The notes under the pieces were generated by a model, which made no database searches, was not told the DNA's origin, and saw nothing but the letters and a program-made list of their open reading frames with translations. Below, piece after piece: positions 35,007 to 42,747 of a DNA stretch of 64,000 nt. The first letter of the stretch is position 1. Every line of letters starts with the position of its first letter. A program made the position numbers and the translations under genes. This DNA comes from an uncultured Phascolarctobacterium sp. (GTDB lineage Bacteria; Bacillota; Negativicutes; Acidaminococcales; Acidaminococcaceae), in assembly GCA_947630795.1 (NCBI GenBank), contig CANRJC010000007.1:1-64000 (forward strand), given 5' to 3'.

Positions 35007-35990
35007 ATGAAAAAAATGCTCGGCGATCTATTGCACACAGAAGTGAAAGAGCTCGTCTTCGGCGAGAAAGAAAAATTACCGCTTTATCTTGCGGCCGGCT
35101 ACGAAATAAAAATGTTCCGTCTTTTCGAAACGGAAGTGCTTTTTCTTCGGCCCAAGGAGCAGCTCTCTTTGGCGGTGTTGAAAAAACATTGGGCCGCCTT
35201 CACGGCTTTGAGCGGGCGGCCCTGTGTGATCTGCGGCTGTGCCCTCAGCCGCTATGGACGCAGACGAATGATAGAATTGGGCATTCCTTTTTTGTGGGAT
35301 CGAGACAATATGTACCTTCCCTTTCTCGGCTTGAGCCTGGGCAAGACCGCCGCCGCGCCTTTGCCTGCAGTGAAAAAATTTTCGCCGATGACGCAAAAGA
35401 CGGTGCTCACGGCGCTTTATGAGAAGTGGAGCAAAGTTTCGACCAAAGAGATAGCCGCAAAGTTAAAAGTGGCCCGCATCACTGCCGCCCGCACTTTACG
35501 AGAATTGCAAGCTTTGGGGCTCCCCTTGGTGGAGCAAGAGGGCAAGACCAAATATTTCAGCTATCGGGGGGAGAGCCGCCGACTCTTTGAATTGTGCCGC
35601 CCCTATTTCAGCGATCCCGTAGAAAAGAGCCTGCCTTTAAGAGAGGTGCCCCGTGAAGTGAAATATAAAAGCGGTCTCTCTGCTCTGGCGGCCCGCTCTT
35701 TGCTGGCCGAAGAGGCCTGCCCCACTTTCGCCGTGAGCAAACGCGAATATAAAGCTTTGGCTTTAGATCGTTATCCTTCGCCTGAAGAAGACGAGCCGAG
35801 CTGTGTGGTCCAAGTTATGAACTATTCGCTCAAGGAGGGAGAGAGCGTCGATCCCATCAGCGCACTGTTATCGTTGAGCGACGCAGAAAAAAAGGACCCG
35901 CGGGTGGAGAAGGCCGCAGAAAAAATATTGGAGGAGATATTGGATGATAAGGGGCCTGGAAAAATTCAAACGCCGCTTCGCACCGTATAA
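35007..35990 (+). CDS. Winged-helix protein, putative AbiEi-like antitoxin
   Basis: 327 residues, not closely recognised. The first 110 residues are an uncharacterised mixed domain with two cysteines (CVICGC). Residues about 125-190 form a winged helix: QKTVLTALYEKWSKVSTKEI, AAKLKVARITAARTLRELQA, LGLPLVEQEGKTKYFSYRG. The C-terminal third is charged. The gene overlaps the nucleotidyltransferase gene that follows by 47 nt, giving tight coupling, and GAGG lies 8-9 nt before its ATG. This organisation, DNA-binding protein first and nucleotidyltransferase second, matches type IV AbiE toxin-antitoxin systems. DNA binding to the operator at 34955 is inferred. Confidence 0.8.
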   Translation: MKKMLGDLLHTEVKELVFGEKEKLPLYLAAGYEIKMFRLFETEVLFLRPKEQLSLAVLKKHWAAFTALSGRPCVICGCALSRYGRRRMIELGIPFLWDRDNMYLPFLGLSLGKTAAAPLPAVKKFSPMTQKTVLTALYEKWSKVSTKEIAAKLKVARITAARTLRELQALGLPLVEQEGKTKYFSYRGESRRLFELCRPYFSDPVEKSLPLREVPREVKYKSGLSALAARSLLAEEACPTFAVSKREYKALALDRYPSPEEDEPSCVVQVMNYSLKEGESVDPISALLSLSDAEKKDPRVEKAAEKILEEILDDKGPGKIQTPLRTV

Positions 35991-36696
35991 AGATCAATAC
36001 GTGCTGATCGGCGGAGCGGCCTGCGAATTGCTCATGGACGCAGCCGGCCGCGATTTCAGAGCGACGAAAGACTTAGACTTAGTGTTGCTGGCGGAAAATA
36101 TCACGCCGGACTTCGGCCGAGCTTTTTGGGCTTTCATCAGGGAAGGAAGATATCGTCACAAAAGCAAAAGCAGCGGCGAAGCCCAATTTTACCGTTTCGA
36201 CAGACCTGAAGCCGACGGCTTCCCCCACATGATAGAATTATTCTCCCGCTCGCCGTGGTTGCCGGAAGCGGAAGGGGCCTCTCTCACGCCCATCCGTTTT
36301 TCCGAAGACCTTTCCAGTTTATCGGCCATCCTTTTGAACAAGGCATACTATGAATTGCTGCGGGAAGGAAGAACGGAAATAGACGGAGTGATGATCTTAG
36401 GCCTCCCCTACATCATCCTTTTCAAAGCCAAAGCTTGGCTCGAACTCAACGCCGCCAAAGAACAGGGGCGGCCGGTCGACAGCAGAGACATCAAAAAACA
36501 CAAGAACGATATCGCGCGATTGGCCGCACTGCTGACCCCCGGCACTGAGCTCACGTTGAGCGGCGAGATCAAAAAAGACATGGAAGATTTTATCGCCCGC
36601 TACGAAAAAGAACCGGCAGTTTTGGAAGACTTGGGCATGAAAGATATCACCAACGCAGCCCTCACAGCCCTCCTGAAAGCCGTCTATCTCACTTGA
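35944..36696 (+). CDS. Nucleotidyltransferase, putative AbiEii-like toxin
   Basis: 250 residues of the minimal nucleotidyltransferase type. The core is YVLIGGAACELLMD followed by ATKDLDLVLL, that is GG then a T-x-DLDLV metal motif. A conserved C-terminal block, FKAKAWLELNAAKEQGRPVD then SRDIKKHKNDIARL, is typical of this toxin-like family. GGAG lies 7 nt before the ATG, inside the upstream gene. In AbiE systems the enzyme stops growth, probably by nucleotide transfer to tRNA or similar targets, and the partner represses its own transcription. Toxicity is not shown by sequence. Confidence 0.82.
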   Translation: MIRGLEKFKRRFAPYKDQYVLIGGAACELLMDAAGRDFRATKDLDLVLLAENITPDFGRAFWAFIREGRYRHKSKSSGEAQFYRFDRPEADGFPHMIELFSRSPWLPEAEGASLTPIRFSEDLSSLSAILLNKAYYELLREGRTEIDGVMILGLPYIILFKAKAWLELNAAKEQGRPVDSRDIKKHKNDIARLAALLTPGTELTLSGEIKKDMEDFIARYEKEPAVLEDLGMKDITNAALTALLKAVYLT

Positions 36697-36728
36697 GCTC
36701 TCCGTTTTTTTCGCCTTCTTTAATTTTA

Positions 36729-36757
36729 TTGACAACTTTTTGAGAAATGACTATACT
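36729..36757 (+). promoter_or_regulatory. Promoter of glyQS
   Basis: TTGACA (36729-36734), 17-nt spacer, TATACT (36752-36757). It leads directly into the glycine T-box. Confidence 0.88.
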
Positions 36758-36767
36758 ATAGCTGTGC

Positions 36768-36975
36768 GATGAAGAAGAGGAGTAGCCTGCCCCTTCAAGC
36801 GAGCTGGTACGGTGCAAGACAGCGATGCAGGCGAAGGCGCTTCGGAGCGAAAAGAAAAAGAGAAAGCGGGTCGGCCGAAAAAATTTTTTCGGCCGGTCAA
36901 GCAGGGTGGAACCGCGGAGCAAGGCACCTTCGTCCCTGTAACTGTCGTTATGGGGCGGCGGGGCCTTTTTTATTG
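36768..36975 (+). promoter_or_regulatory. Glycine T-box leader of glyQS
   Basis: It begins with the usual GATGAAGAAGAGGAGTAG and carries the T-box sequence AGGGTGGAACCGCGG at 36903-36917. A specifier GGC (36835-36837, preceded by GAA) codes glycine. A GC-rich hairpin then CCTTTTTTA (ending near 36971) is the terminator. Between stem I and the antiterminator lies an extra 24-nt perfect palindrome, CGGCCG-A6-T6-CGGCCG (36872-36895), which should form its own stem. Confidence 0.95.
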
Positions 36976-37011
36976 CCGCACCGAAAAAACATCAGCTGAA
37001 GGAGGCTGCGT

Positions 37012-37890
37012 ATGGACTTTCAGACCATCATCCTGAAATTGCAAAATTTTTGGGCCAAGCAAGGCTGTGTCATGGCCCAGCCCTACGACATCGAAAAGGG
37101 CGCCGGCACCATGAACCCCTCCACTTTTTTGAGAGTGCTGGGGCCCGAGCCCTGGCGGGTGGGCTATGTAGAGCCGTCCCGCCGGCCGGCGGACGGCCGT
37201 TACGGCGATAACCCCAACCGGCTCTTTCAACATCACCAGTATCAGGTGATCATGAAGCCCTCCCCGGAAAATATCCAAGACCTTTATCTGCAGAGCTTGG
37301 CCGAATTGGGCCTCAGTCAAGAAGAACACGACATCCGTTTCGTGGAAGACAACTGGGAGTCGCCCACGCTGGGAGCCTGGGGCCTGGGCTGGGAAGTGTG
37401 GCTGGACGGCATGGAGATCACTCAGTTCACCTACTTCCAACAGGTGGGCTCTCTCGATCTCAAACCGGTGAGCGTAGAGATCACCTACGGTCTGGAGCGC
37501 ATCGCCATGTACATCCAGGGCGTGGAAAATGTTTTCGACATCCAATGGGTGGGGGACGTCACCTACGGCGATGTTTTCCACAGCAACGAAGTAGAACAGT
37601 CCTACTATAATTTCCAAGTGGCGGACACCGCTCTGCTCTTCGATCTTTTCGACAAATACGAGGCGGAGGCCAAAAGGGTCATCGAACTGGGCTATGTGCA
37701 TCCGGCCTACGATTACGTTTTGAAATGCTCCCACACTTTCAATCTGTTGGATTCGAGAGGTGCCATCTCCGTTTCCGAGCGCACCGCCTACATCGCCCGG
37801 GTGAGGGCCATGGCCCGGCTCTGCGCCGCTGCCTATGTGAAACAAAGAGAAGCTCTCTCCTATCCTCTCATCAAAAAGGAGGGCCGTTGA
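37012..37890 (+). CDS. glyQ: Glycyl-tRNA synthetase alpha subunit
   Basis: 292 residues, the standard length of the bacterial alpha subunit. Characteristic stretches are [60 protein letters not shown] and [14 protein letters not shown]. It holds the class II catalytic core that activates glycine. GAAGGAGG lies upstream. Its stop is one base before the glyS start. Confidence 0.97.
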   Translation: MDFQTIILKLQNFWAKQGCVMAQPYDIEKGAGTMNPSTFLRVLGPEPWRVGYVEPSRRPADGRYGDNPNRLFQHHQYQVIMKPSPENIQDLYLQSLAELGLSQEEHDIRFVEDNWESPTLGAWGLGWEVWLDGMEITQFTYFQQVGSLDLKPVSVEITYGLERIAMYIQGVENVFDIQWVGDVTYGDVFHSNEVEQSYYNFQVADTALLFDLFDKYEAEAKRVIELGYVHPAYDYVLKCSHTFNLLDSRGAISVSERTAYIARVRAMARLCAAAYVKQREALSYPLIKKEGR

Positions 37891-37891
37891 G

Positions 37892-40036
37892 ATGGAAAAA
37901 CTGCTTTTTGAGATCGGCACGGAAGAGATACCGGCCAAATTCATGCCGGGCAGCCTGGCTCAATTAAAGGAGCTGGCAGAAAAGAAATTAGAAGAGCAGC
38001 ACATCCCCTATGCCGACGTGAAAGTTTACGGCACGCCCCGCCGCCTCACCTTTATAGCCGACGGCGTGGCCGAAAAACAGGAAGATATTTTGAAAGAGGC
38101 CAAGGGCCCCTCGCTGCAGATCGCTTACGTGAACAAAGTGCCCAGCAAAGCGGCGGAAGGTTTTGCCCGGGGCCAAGGGGTGGCGGTGGCCGACCTCATC
38201 GCGAAAGACGGCTACGTTTATGCCGTGAAGCACATCGAAGGGCGGCCCACCATAGAACTACTGCCCGCTCTTTTGGAAGACATCATCCGCAGCCTCACCT
38301 TCCCCAAGACCATGCGCTGGGCCGACCACGACTTTCGTTTCGTCCGCCCCATCCGCTGGCTGGTCGCTCTCTTCGGCGATAAGACAGTGCCGGTAGAGAT
38401 CACCGGCGTGAAGTCGGGCCGAGTTTCCCGGGGCCATCGCTTTTTGAGAGGGCCGCTGGAGAAAAAAGACGCCGAAAGTTTCATCAAGAGCGTGGCGTCT
38501 AGAGTGGTGAACGCCGCTGTCACCGCCAATAGCGACAGCTTCGGCCTCGTGGTGCTCCCTAAGGCCGACGATTATGAGCGGCTGCTCAGGGCCAACTTCG
38601 TGATGGTGGATCAAAACGTAAGGCGGGAGGTCATTCGTCGGCAAGTGACAGAGCTGGCCGCAAAAGAAGGGGGCAGGGCAGAGATCGACCCCGACCTTTT
38701 GGAAGAAGTCACCTATTTGGTAGAATGGCCCACCGCTTTGTGCGGCAGCTTCGCCAAAAGTTTTTTGGCGTTGCCCAAAGAATGCATCATCACCCCCATG
38801 AGAGAGCATCAGCGCTACTTCCCTGTGCTGAAAGAAGACGGCTCGCTCTTGAATAGGTTCATCACCGTCGCCAACGGCGACGACAAACATTTGGCTGTGA
38901 TCGCTCACGGCAACGAGAGAGTGCTGCGGGCCCGGCTCTCCGATGCGGAATTTTTCTTTAAAGAAGACAGGAAGCTGAGCTTGGCCGCCCGTTTGGAAAA
39001 ATTGAAGACCGTTTCTTTCCAAGAAGGCTTGGGCAACATGGAAGACAAGAGCCGCCGCCTGGCTCAGGAAGCGAAGGCTTTGGCCTATGCAGTGAACAGC
39101 GCCGTCGAGCCCGCCAAATTGGAAAGGGCCGCTCTTTTGGCCAAGTGCGACCTGGTGAGCAACATGGTGGTGGAATTCACCGAGCTGCAGGGCGTGATGG
39201 GCAGAGAATATGCCAAATTAGACGGCGAAGACCCGGCGGTGGCTTTGGCGATCTACGAACACTATCTGCCCCGCTTCGCCGGCGACGAACTGCCGAAGTC
39301 GGCCTTGGGCCGCCTGATAGGCATCGCCGACAAATTGGACAACATCGCCGCTGCTTTCAGCCGCGGCCTGGCCCCCACCGGTTCGCAAGATCCTTACGCT
39401 CTGCGCCGTCAGGCTTTGGGCATCATCAACATCCTCATCGACGGCGAGCTGCACGTGGGCTTAGGCAAGATGACGGCGGCCGCTCTCTATCTTTTGAACG
39501 TGCCTGCCGAAAAGACCGGCGAATTGGTGCCCCAGATCATGAGCTTCATCAAACAAAGGCTGCGCAACCTGCTCATCGATCAAGGCCTGCGTTACGATGC
39601 GGTGGACGCCGCCCTGGCCGACGACAGAGACAACGATGTGACGGATATCTATCTTAGGGCGCGGGCTCTCGACACCTTCGAAGAAAAAGGCGAAGCCGCA
39701 GCTTTGGTGCAGGCTGCCACCCGGGTGGCCAATCTGCGCAGCAAGGCCGAAGGAGACTGGGCCGTCGATCCTCTGCTCTTCAGGGAAGAAGCGGAGCGGG
39801 AACTTTACGCCAAAGTTCAGGAAGTGTCGCCTTTGGTGATGGCGGCCGCCGTGAGATACGATTACCCGAAAGTTTTGCAGCTGGCCTCGGGCCTCGCCCG
39901 GCCCATCGATCGTTTCTTCCGCGACGTGATGGTGATGGACAAAGACGAAAAGATAAAGGCCAACCGTTTGGCCCTTTTGGCCGCGGTGCAGGACGTCACC
40001 CACGCGGTGGGCGACCTGGGCTGCTTGGTGCTGTAA
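37892..40036 (+). CDS. glyS: Glycyl-tRNA synthetase beta subunit
   Basis: 714 residues. The N-terminus LLFEIGTEEIPAKFMPGSL is diagnostic, followed by MRWADHDFRFVRPIRWLVAL, SRGHRFLRG, MREHQRYFPV and a C-terminal DALR-like anticodon region. It recognises tRNA-Gly in the alpha2-beta2 complex. AAGGAGG precedes the ATG at 37892. Gene order recO ... glyQ-glyS is conserved in Firmicutes; here the toxin-antitoxin-like pair is inserted. Confidence 0.96.
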   Translation: MEKLLFEIGTEEIPAKFMPGSLAQLKELAEKKLEEQHIPYADVKVYGTPRRLTFIADGVAEKQEDILKEAKGPSLQIAYVNKVPSKAAEGFARGQGVAVADLIAKDGYVYAVKHIEGRPTIELLPALLEDIIRSLTFPKTMRWADHDFRFVRPIRWLVALFGDKTVPVEITGVKSGRVSRGHRFLRGPLEKKDAESFIKSVASRVVNAAVTANSDSFGLVVLPKADDYERLLRANFVMVDQNVRREVIRRQVTELAAKEGGRAEIDPDLLEEVTYLVEWPTALCGSFAKSFLALPKECIITPMREHQRYFPVLKEDGSLLNRFITVANGDDKHLAVIAHGNERVLRARLSDAEFFFKEDRKLSLAARLEKLKTVSFQEGLGNMEDKSRRLAQEAKALAYAVNSAVEPAKLERAALLAKCDLVSNMVVEFTELQGVMGREYAKLDGEDPAVALAIYEHYLPRFAGDELPKSALGRLIGIADKLDNIAAAFSRGLAPTGSQDPYALRRQALGIINILIDGELHVGLGKMTAAALYLLNVPAEKTGELVPQIMSFIKQRLRNLLIDQGLRYDAVDAALADDRDNDVTDIYLRARALDTFEEKGEAAALVQAATRVANLRSKAEGDWAVDPLLFREEAERELYAKVQEVSPLVMAAAVRYDYPKVLQLASGLARPIDRFFRDVMVMDKDEKIKANRLALLAAVQDVTHAVGDLGCLVL

Positions 40037-40094
40037 AAAATTTTTCGAAAAATTTTTCGGCGGCACAAGAGCCGTCTAGATATGGTGATGTTTG

Positions 40095-40140
40095 GCCTCT
40101 GCTTGCGAAAAAAACGCAGGCAGAGGCGTTCCTTTGTCTT
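40095..40140 (+). terminator. Terminator of glyQS
   Basis: GCCTCTGCTTGCG (40095-40107) pairs along 13 positions with CGCAGGCAGAGGC (40115-40127), one wobble, loop of A7. GTTCCTTTGTCTTTTT follows. Confidence 0.7.
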
Positions 40141-40166
40141 TTTCACAAAGTTTTTGCAAAAAAGTG

Positions 40167-40196
40167 TTGCAACAAAAACAAATAGTGTGCTATAAT
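40167..40196 (+). promoter_or_regulatory. Strong promoter of the SLH porin
   Basis: TTGCAA (40167-40172), 18-nt spacer, perfect TATAAT (40191-40196). An A/T-rich stretch just upstream resembles an UP element. Confidence 0.8.
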
Positions 40197-40202
40197 GACG
40201 AT

Positions 40203-40461
40203 AACTAGGAAGAGGAGTTAGGAGCGCGCCCTCACGCGTTCCGCTTGCGAGTAGCTCCTCGGACCAGTAAAGTCGGAAGGTGCGCCTTCACCCGAAAACT
40301 TTTACGGTCGCTATAAAACGCTGGCTTGAAGAAGGCAGACGTGAAAAGACCCGAACGGCGAAGGAAACGAGGAAGCTTGCGCGGCTCGGTGTTTTTGAGC
40401 GTTTTGCCTCTTTTTTTGTCAGGGTTTTATAAATAATAAAATTCCTGAGGAGGAATGAAAA
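40203..40461 (+). ncRNA. Structured leader RNA before the SLH porin, class unknown
   Basis: About 260 nt with no coding frame of merit. Visible stems: GGAGCGCG/CGCGTTCC (40221-40242); outer GAGGAG/CTCCTC (40212-40217 with 40255-40260); GAAGG-TGCG-CCTTC (40276-40289) inside GACC/GGTC (40262, 40306); long-range AAAACGCT/AGCGTTTT (40315-40322 with 40398-40405); and AAGAGG/CCTCTT (40210-40215 with 40407-40412), which competes with the GAGGAG stem. A T7 run at 40411-40417 follows. I compared it mentally with T-box, lysine, FMN, TPP, cobalamin, yybP and M-box leaders and found no convincing match. Confidence 0.6.
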
Positions 40462-41712
40462 ATGAAGAAATCCTTGATCTTCGCCATGGCTATGGCTCTG
40501 GGCGTAACTGCCAGCGCTTATGCCGCCAATCCGTTCAGTGATGTGCCTGCCGGCCACTGGGCTTATGACAGCATCGAGAAACTGGCTGCTGCCGGCGTTA
40601 TCGACGGCTACGGCGACGGCACCTTCGGCGGCGACAAGCTGATGACCCGTTACGAGATGGCTCAGATCGTTGCTCGCGCAATGGCCAACGGCGCCAATGT
40701 TGACAAACTGGCTGCCGAGTTCGCAGACGAGCTGGACGCTCTGGGCGTTCGCGTTGCCAACCTGGAGAAGAAGGCTGACGCAGTTAAGATCACCGGCCAG
40801 ATCCGCGCTCACTATCAGAGCTTCCATGGCTACGCAGCAGCAGCAGATGCTACCGTTCTTCGTTCCCGTCTGTTCTTCAAAGGCCAGATCAACGATGACT
40901 GGACTTATACCGGCATGATCGAGAACCAGCAGAATCTGCGCAATGACACCGGCGATGAGGTCACCAGATTCCAGCGTGCATTCGTAAACGGCAAACTGGG
41001 CGGCGTAGACATCGAAGCAGGCCGTAACCATCTGGTACTGCTGGGCAACGGCGGCCAGATCTACGGCAACCGCGCCGACTATGTAAAAGCTTCTTACGGC
41101 AAAGACATCAAACTGACCGGTATCGTAGGTAAGATGTCTTCCGGTACTGGCGCTAATGTTGCTGGTGGTGCCGACTACGGCGAAGACTTCTGGGCTGCTT
41201 CCGTAAGCGGCAAGATCGGCGTAGTGAATGCCGAAGTTATGTATGTTGATGTAAAAGATCAGAACAACGGTGCATTCGGCAAGTTGGCCGACGGACGCAC
41301 TGACAAAAAGGCAGACAACAACATCGTGGGCATCGACGTGAAGTTCCCCATCGTGAAAGACCTGACCTTGGAAGGCCTGTGGATGAAGGCCGATGAAGAC
41401 GATACCGACGGCAACGATCAGGGCGTATTCGCTATGTTGAAATACAAGGGCGCCAAAGCCAACAAACCCGGTAGCTGGGGCGTATACGCCAAGTACTACA
41501 ACATGGCCGGCACCGTTAATATCCAACAAGGCGAGGACAACACCTTCCCGAACAAGTTCACGACTGGCGGCTTCGAAGGCTATGCTATCGGCGCAGAGTA
41601 CGCACTTGCCAAGAACATGGTAGCTCTTATCGACTACGAGCAACTGGACGACAAGAGAGACGGTCAGGACGACGGCGCTGCACTGTGGAGCCAGTTGGTC
41701 ATCACTTTCTAA
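40462..41712 (+). CDS. SLH-domain outer-membrane porin (OmpM-like)
   Basis: 416 residues. A signal peptide (KKSLIFAMAMALGVTASAYA) is followed directly by one SLH domain (FSDVPAGHWAYDSIEKLAAA, then GVIDGYGDGTFGGDKLMTRY), a coiled-coil spacer (LGVRVANLEKKADAVK) and a beta-barrel region with alternating polar and aromatic strands ending in QLVITF, an aromatic C-terminus as in barrel proteins. In Negativicutes such proteins tether the outer membrane to polyaminated peptidoglycan through the SLH domain and act as porins. It has a perfect GAGGAGG. Codon use (CTG, GTA/GTT, AAC, CGC or CGT) differs from its neighbours and suggests very high expression. Confidence 0.94.
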   Translation: MKKSLIFAMAMALGVTASAYAANPFSDVPAGHWAYDSIEKLAAAGVIDGYGDGTFGGDKLMTRYEMAQIVARAMANGANVDKLAAEFADELDALGVRVANLEKKADAVKITGQIRAHYQSFHGYAAAADATVLRSRLFFKGQINDDWTYTGMIENQQNLRNDTGDEVTRFQRAFVNGKLGGVDIEAGRNHLVLLGNGGQIYGNRADYVKASYGKDIKLTGIVGKMSSGTGANVAGGADYGEDFWAASVSGKIGVVNAEVMYVDVKDQNNGAFGKLADGRTDKKADNNIVGIDVKFPIVKDLTLEGLWMKADEDDTDGNDQGVFAMLKYKGAKANKPGSWGVYAKYYNMAGTVNIQQGEDNTFPNKFTTGGFEGYAIGAEYALAKNMVALIDYEQLDDKRDGQDDGAALWSQLVITF

Positions 41713-41758
41713 GAAAAAATTCGTCACAGCGGCAACTGCGCAAGTTGCAAAAATTTAC

Positions 41759-41785
41759 GAGGGGCACGCAAGTGCCCCTCTTTTA
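41759..41785 (+). terminator. Terminator of the porin gene
   Basis: GAGGGGCAC/GTGCCCCTC, 9 perfect base pairs with a GCAA (GNRA) tetraloop, followed by TTTTAT. Confidence 0.9.
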
Positions 41786-41805
41786 TAAATGATAGGAGAA
41801 AAAAT

Positions 41806-42621
41806 ATGAGCGACGCCACTATGAAAGATCTTTATCGGCAGCTGGCTCTGGACATGAGCGCTCGCACCTACCGCTGCAACAAGCGGCAGCAAACTTTCGG
41901 CGAGCTGGCCCACTTCGTGGCCAAACGGGGCAAGCACTACGACAGTTCGGCGGTGCGTCTCTTTTTGGTGGGCCGCTGCACCAACGGCTGGCCCTCTCTC
42001 TATAAAGAAGGCCCGAACGCCATAGATGATTTTTCCGAAAGAGCTTATCGCGAATATTTGGGCCGTGGCTACGCTCCCTATTTCGCATATTCCGCCGACG
42101 CCGGCTACACCGGCGGCAATAATTACCGTTTGACCGGCAGCGCTTTTTGGCGAGTGGCCCGCAACATTTGGCGGGGGCTGAGCCGAAGGGACGACGACGA
42201 GTGGCTGGACTTCATAGCGTGGAGCAATCTCTTTAAAGCCGCTCCCGACCCCGACCCCGCGAAGGGGGAGGGCGCCAACCCCACTCAAGCCATGGTCGAT
42301 GCGCAATTCAAAAGCTGCCTTGCCATCTTGAAGCAGGAAGTGGACGAGCTTCTTCCCACCCACGTCATTTTCGTCACCGGCTGGGACGGTTGGTTCGAAG
42401 ACAGAAAGAACAGTTTCGCCGCCGCTTTTCCTCAGATTAAAAGGACGACGGCATATAAATACATCGAAGGAGAAGGCACCGTCGCCGCAAAGGGCAGGGC
42501 TGTGCCCGCTTTGGTGCTGAAACGGCCGGAATACAGGAACGAGAGCGAGTACGTGCAGGAAGTGCTCGCCTTTTTTGAGGAAAGAGGGGACGCGAGAGGG
42601 AGCGTCTCTTTTGTTTTGTGA
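41806..42621 (+). CDS. Uncharacterised protein, possibly uracil-DNA-glycosylase-like fold
   Basis: 271 residues, cytoplasmic, aromatic-rich. Notable blocks: VRLFLVGRCTNGWPSLY, GSAFWRVARNIWRGLS, DEWLDFIAWSNLFKAAP and LPTHVIFVTGWDGWFED. The order of a glycine-rich strand-loop near the N-terminus, a SNLFK-NP region and a late strand before a loop resembles the uracil-DNA glycosylase superfamily in outline, but the catalytic motifs are not clear. AGGAG lies 7 nt before the ATG. It is separated from the porin by a terminator; read-through may express it weakly. It borders the AT-rich capsule island. Confidence 0.75.
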   Translation: MSDATMKDLYRQLALDMSARTYRCNKRQQTFGELAHFVAKRGKHYDSSAVRLFLVGRCTNGWPSLYKEGPNAIDDFSERAYREYLGRGYAPYFAYSADAGYTGGNNYRLTGSAFWRVARNIWRGLSRRDDDEWLDFIAWSNLFKAAPDPDPAKGEGANPTQAMVDAQFKSCLAILKQEVDELLPTHVIFVTGWDGWFEDRKNSFAAAFPQIKRTTAYKYIEGEGTVAAKGRAVPALVLKRPEYRNESEYVQEVLAFFEERGDARGSVSFVL

Positions 42622-42747
42622 AAAGCGCCGTTTTTCACACTACCCGATAGTGTCAAGAGTGCTGTTGTTTTATCTCTTCCCCTTAGTTTGTATAGGGGCC
42701 ATCCTCTTTCGTACTGCCGACTCTATGGATAGACAAGAGCTATAGGA

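Noticed and set aside
40203-40461. Lysine riboswitch or yybP-ykoY element before the porin
   Set aside because: GAGTAG and GCTGG words occur, but the core order and spacing of either class are not met and the downstream gene is unrelated to lysine or manganese.
40288-41727. 479-codon open frame antisense to the porin
   Set aside because: It mirrors the strongly codon-biased porin gene and shows no motif or start signal.
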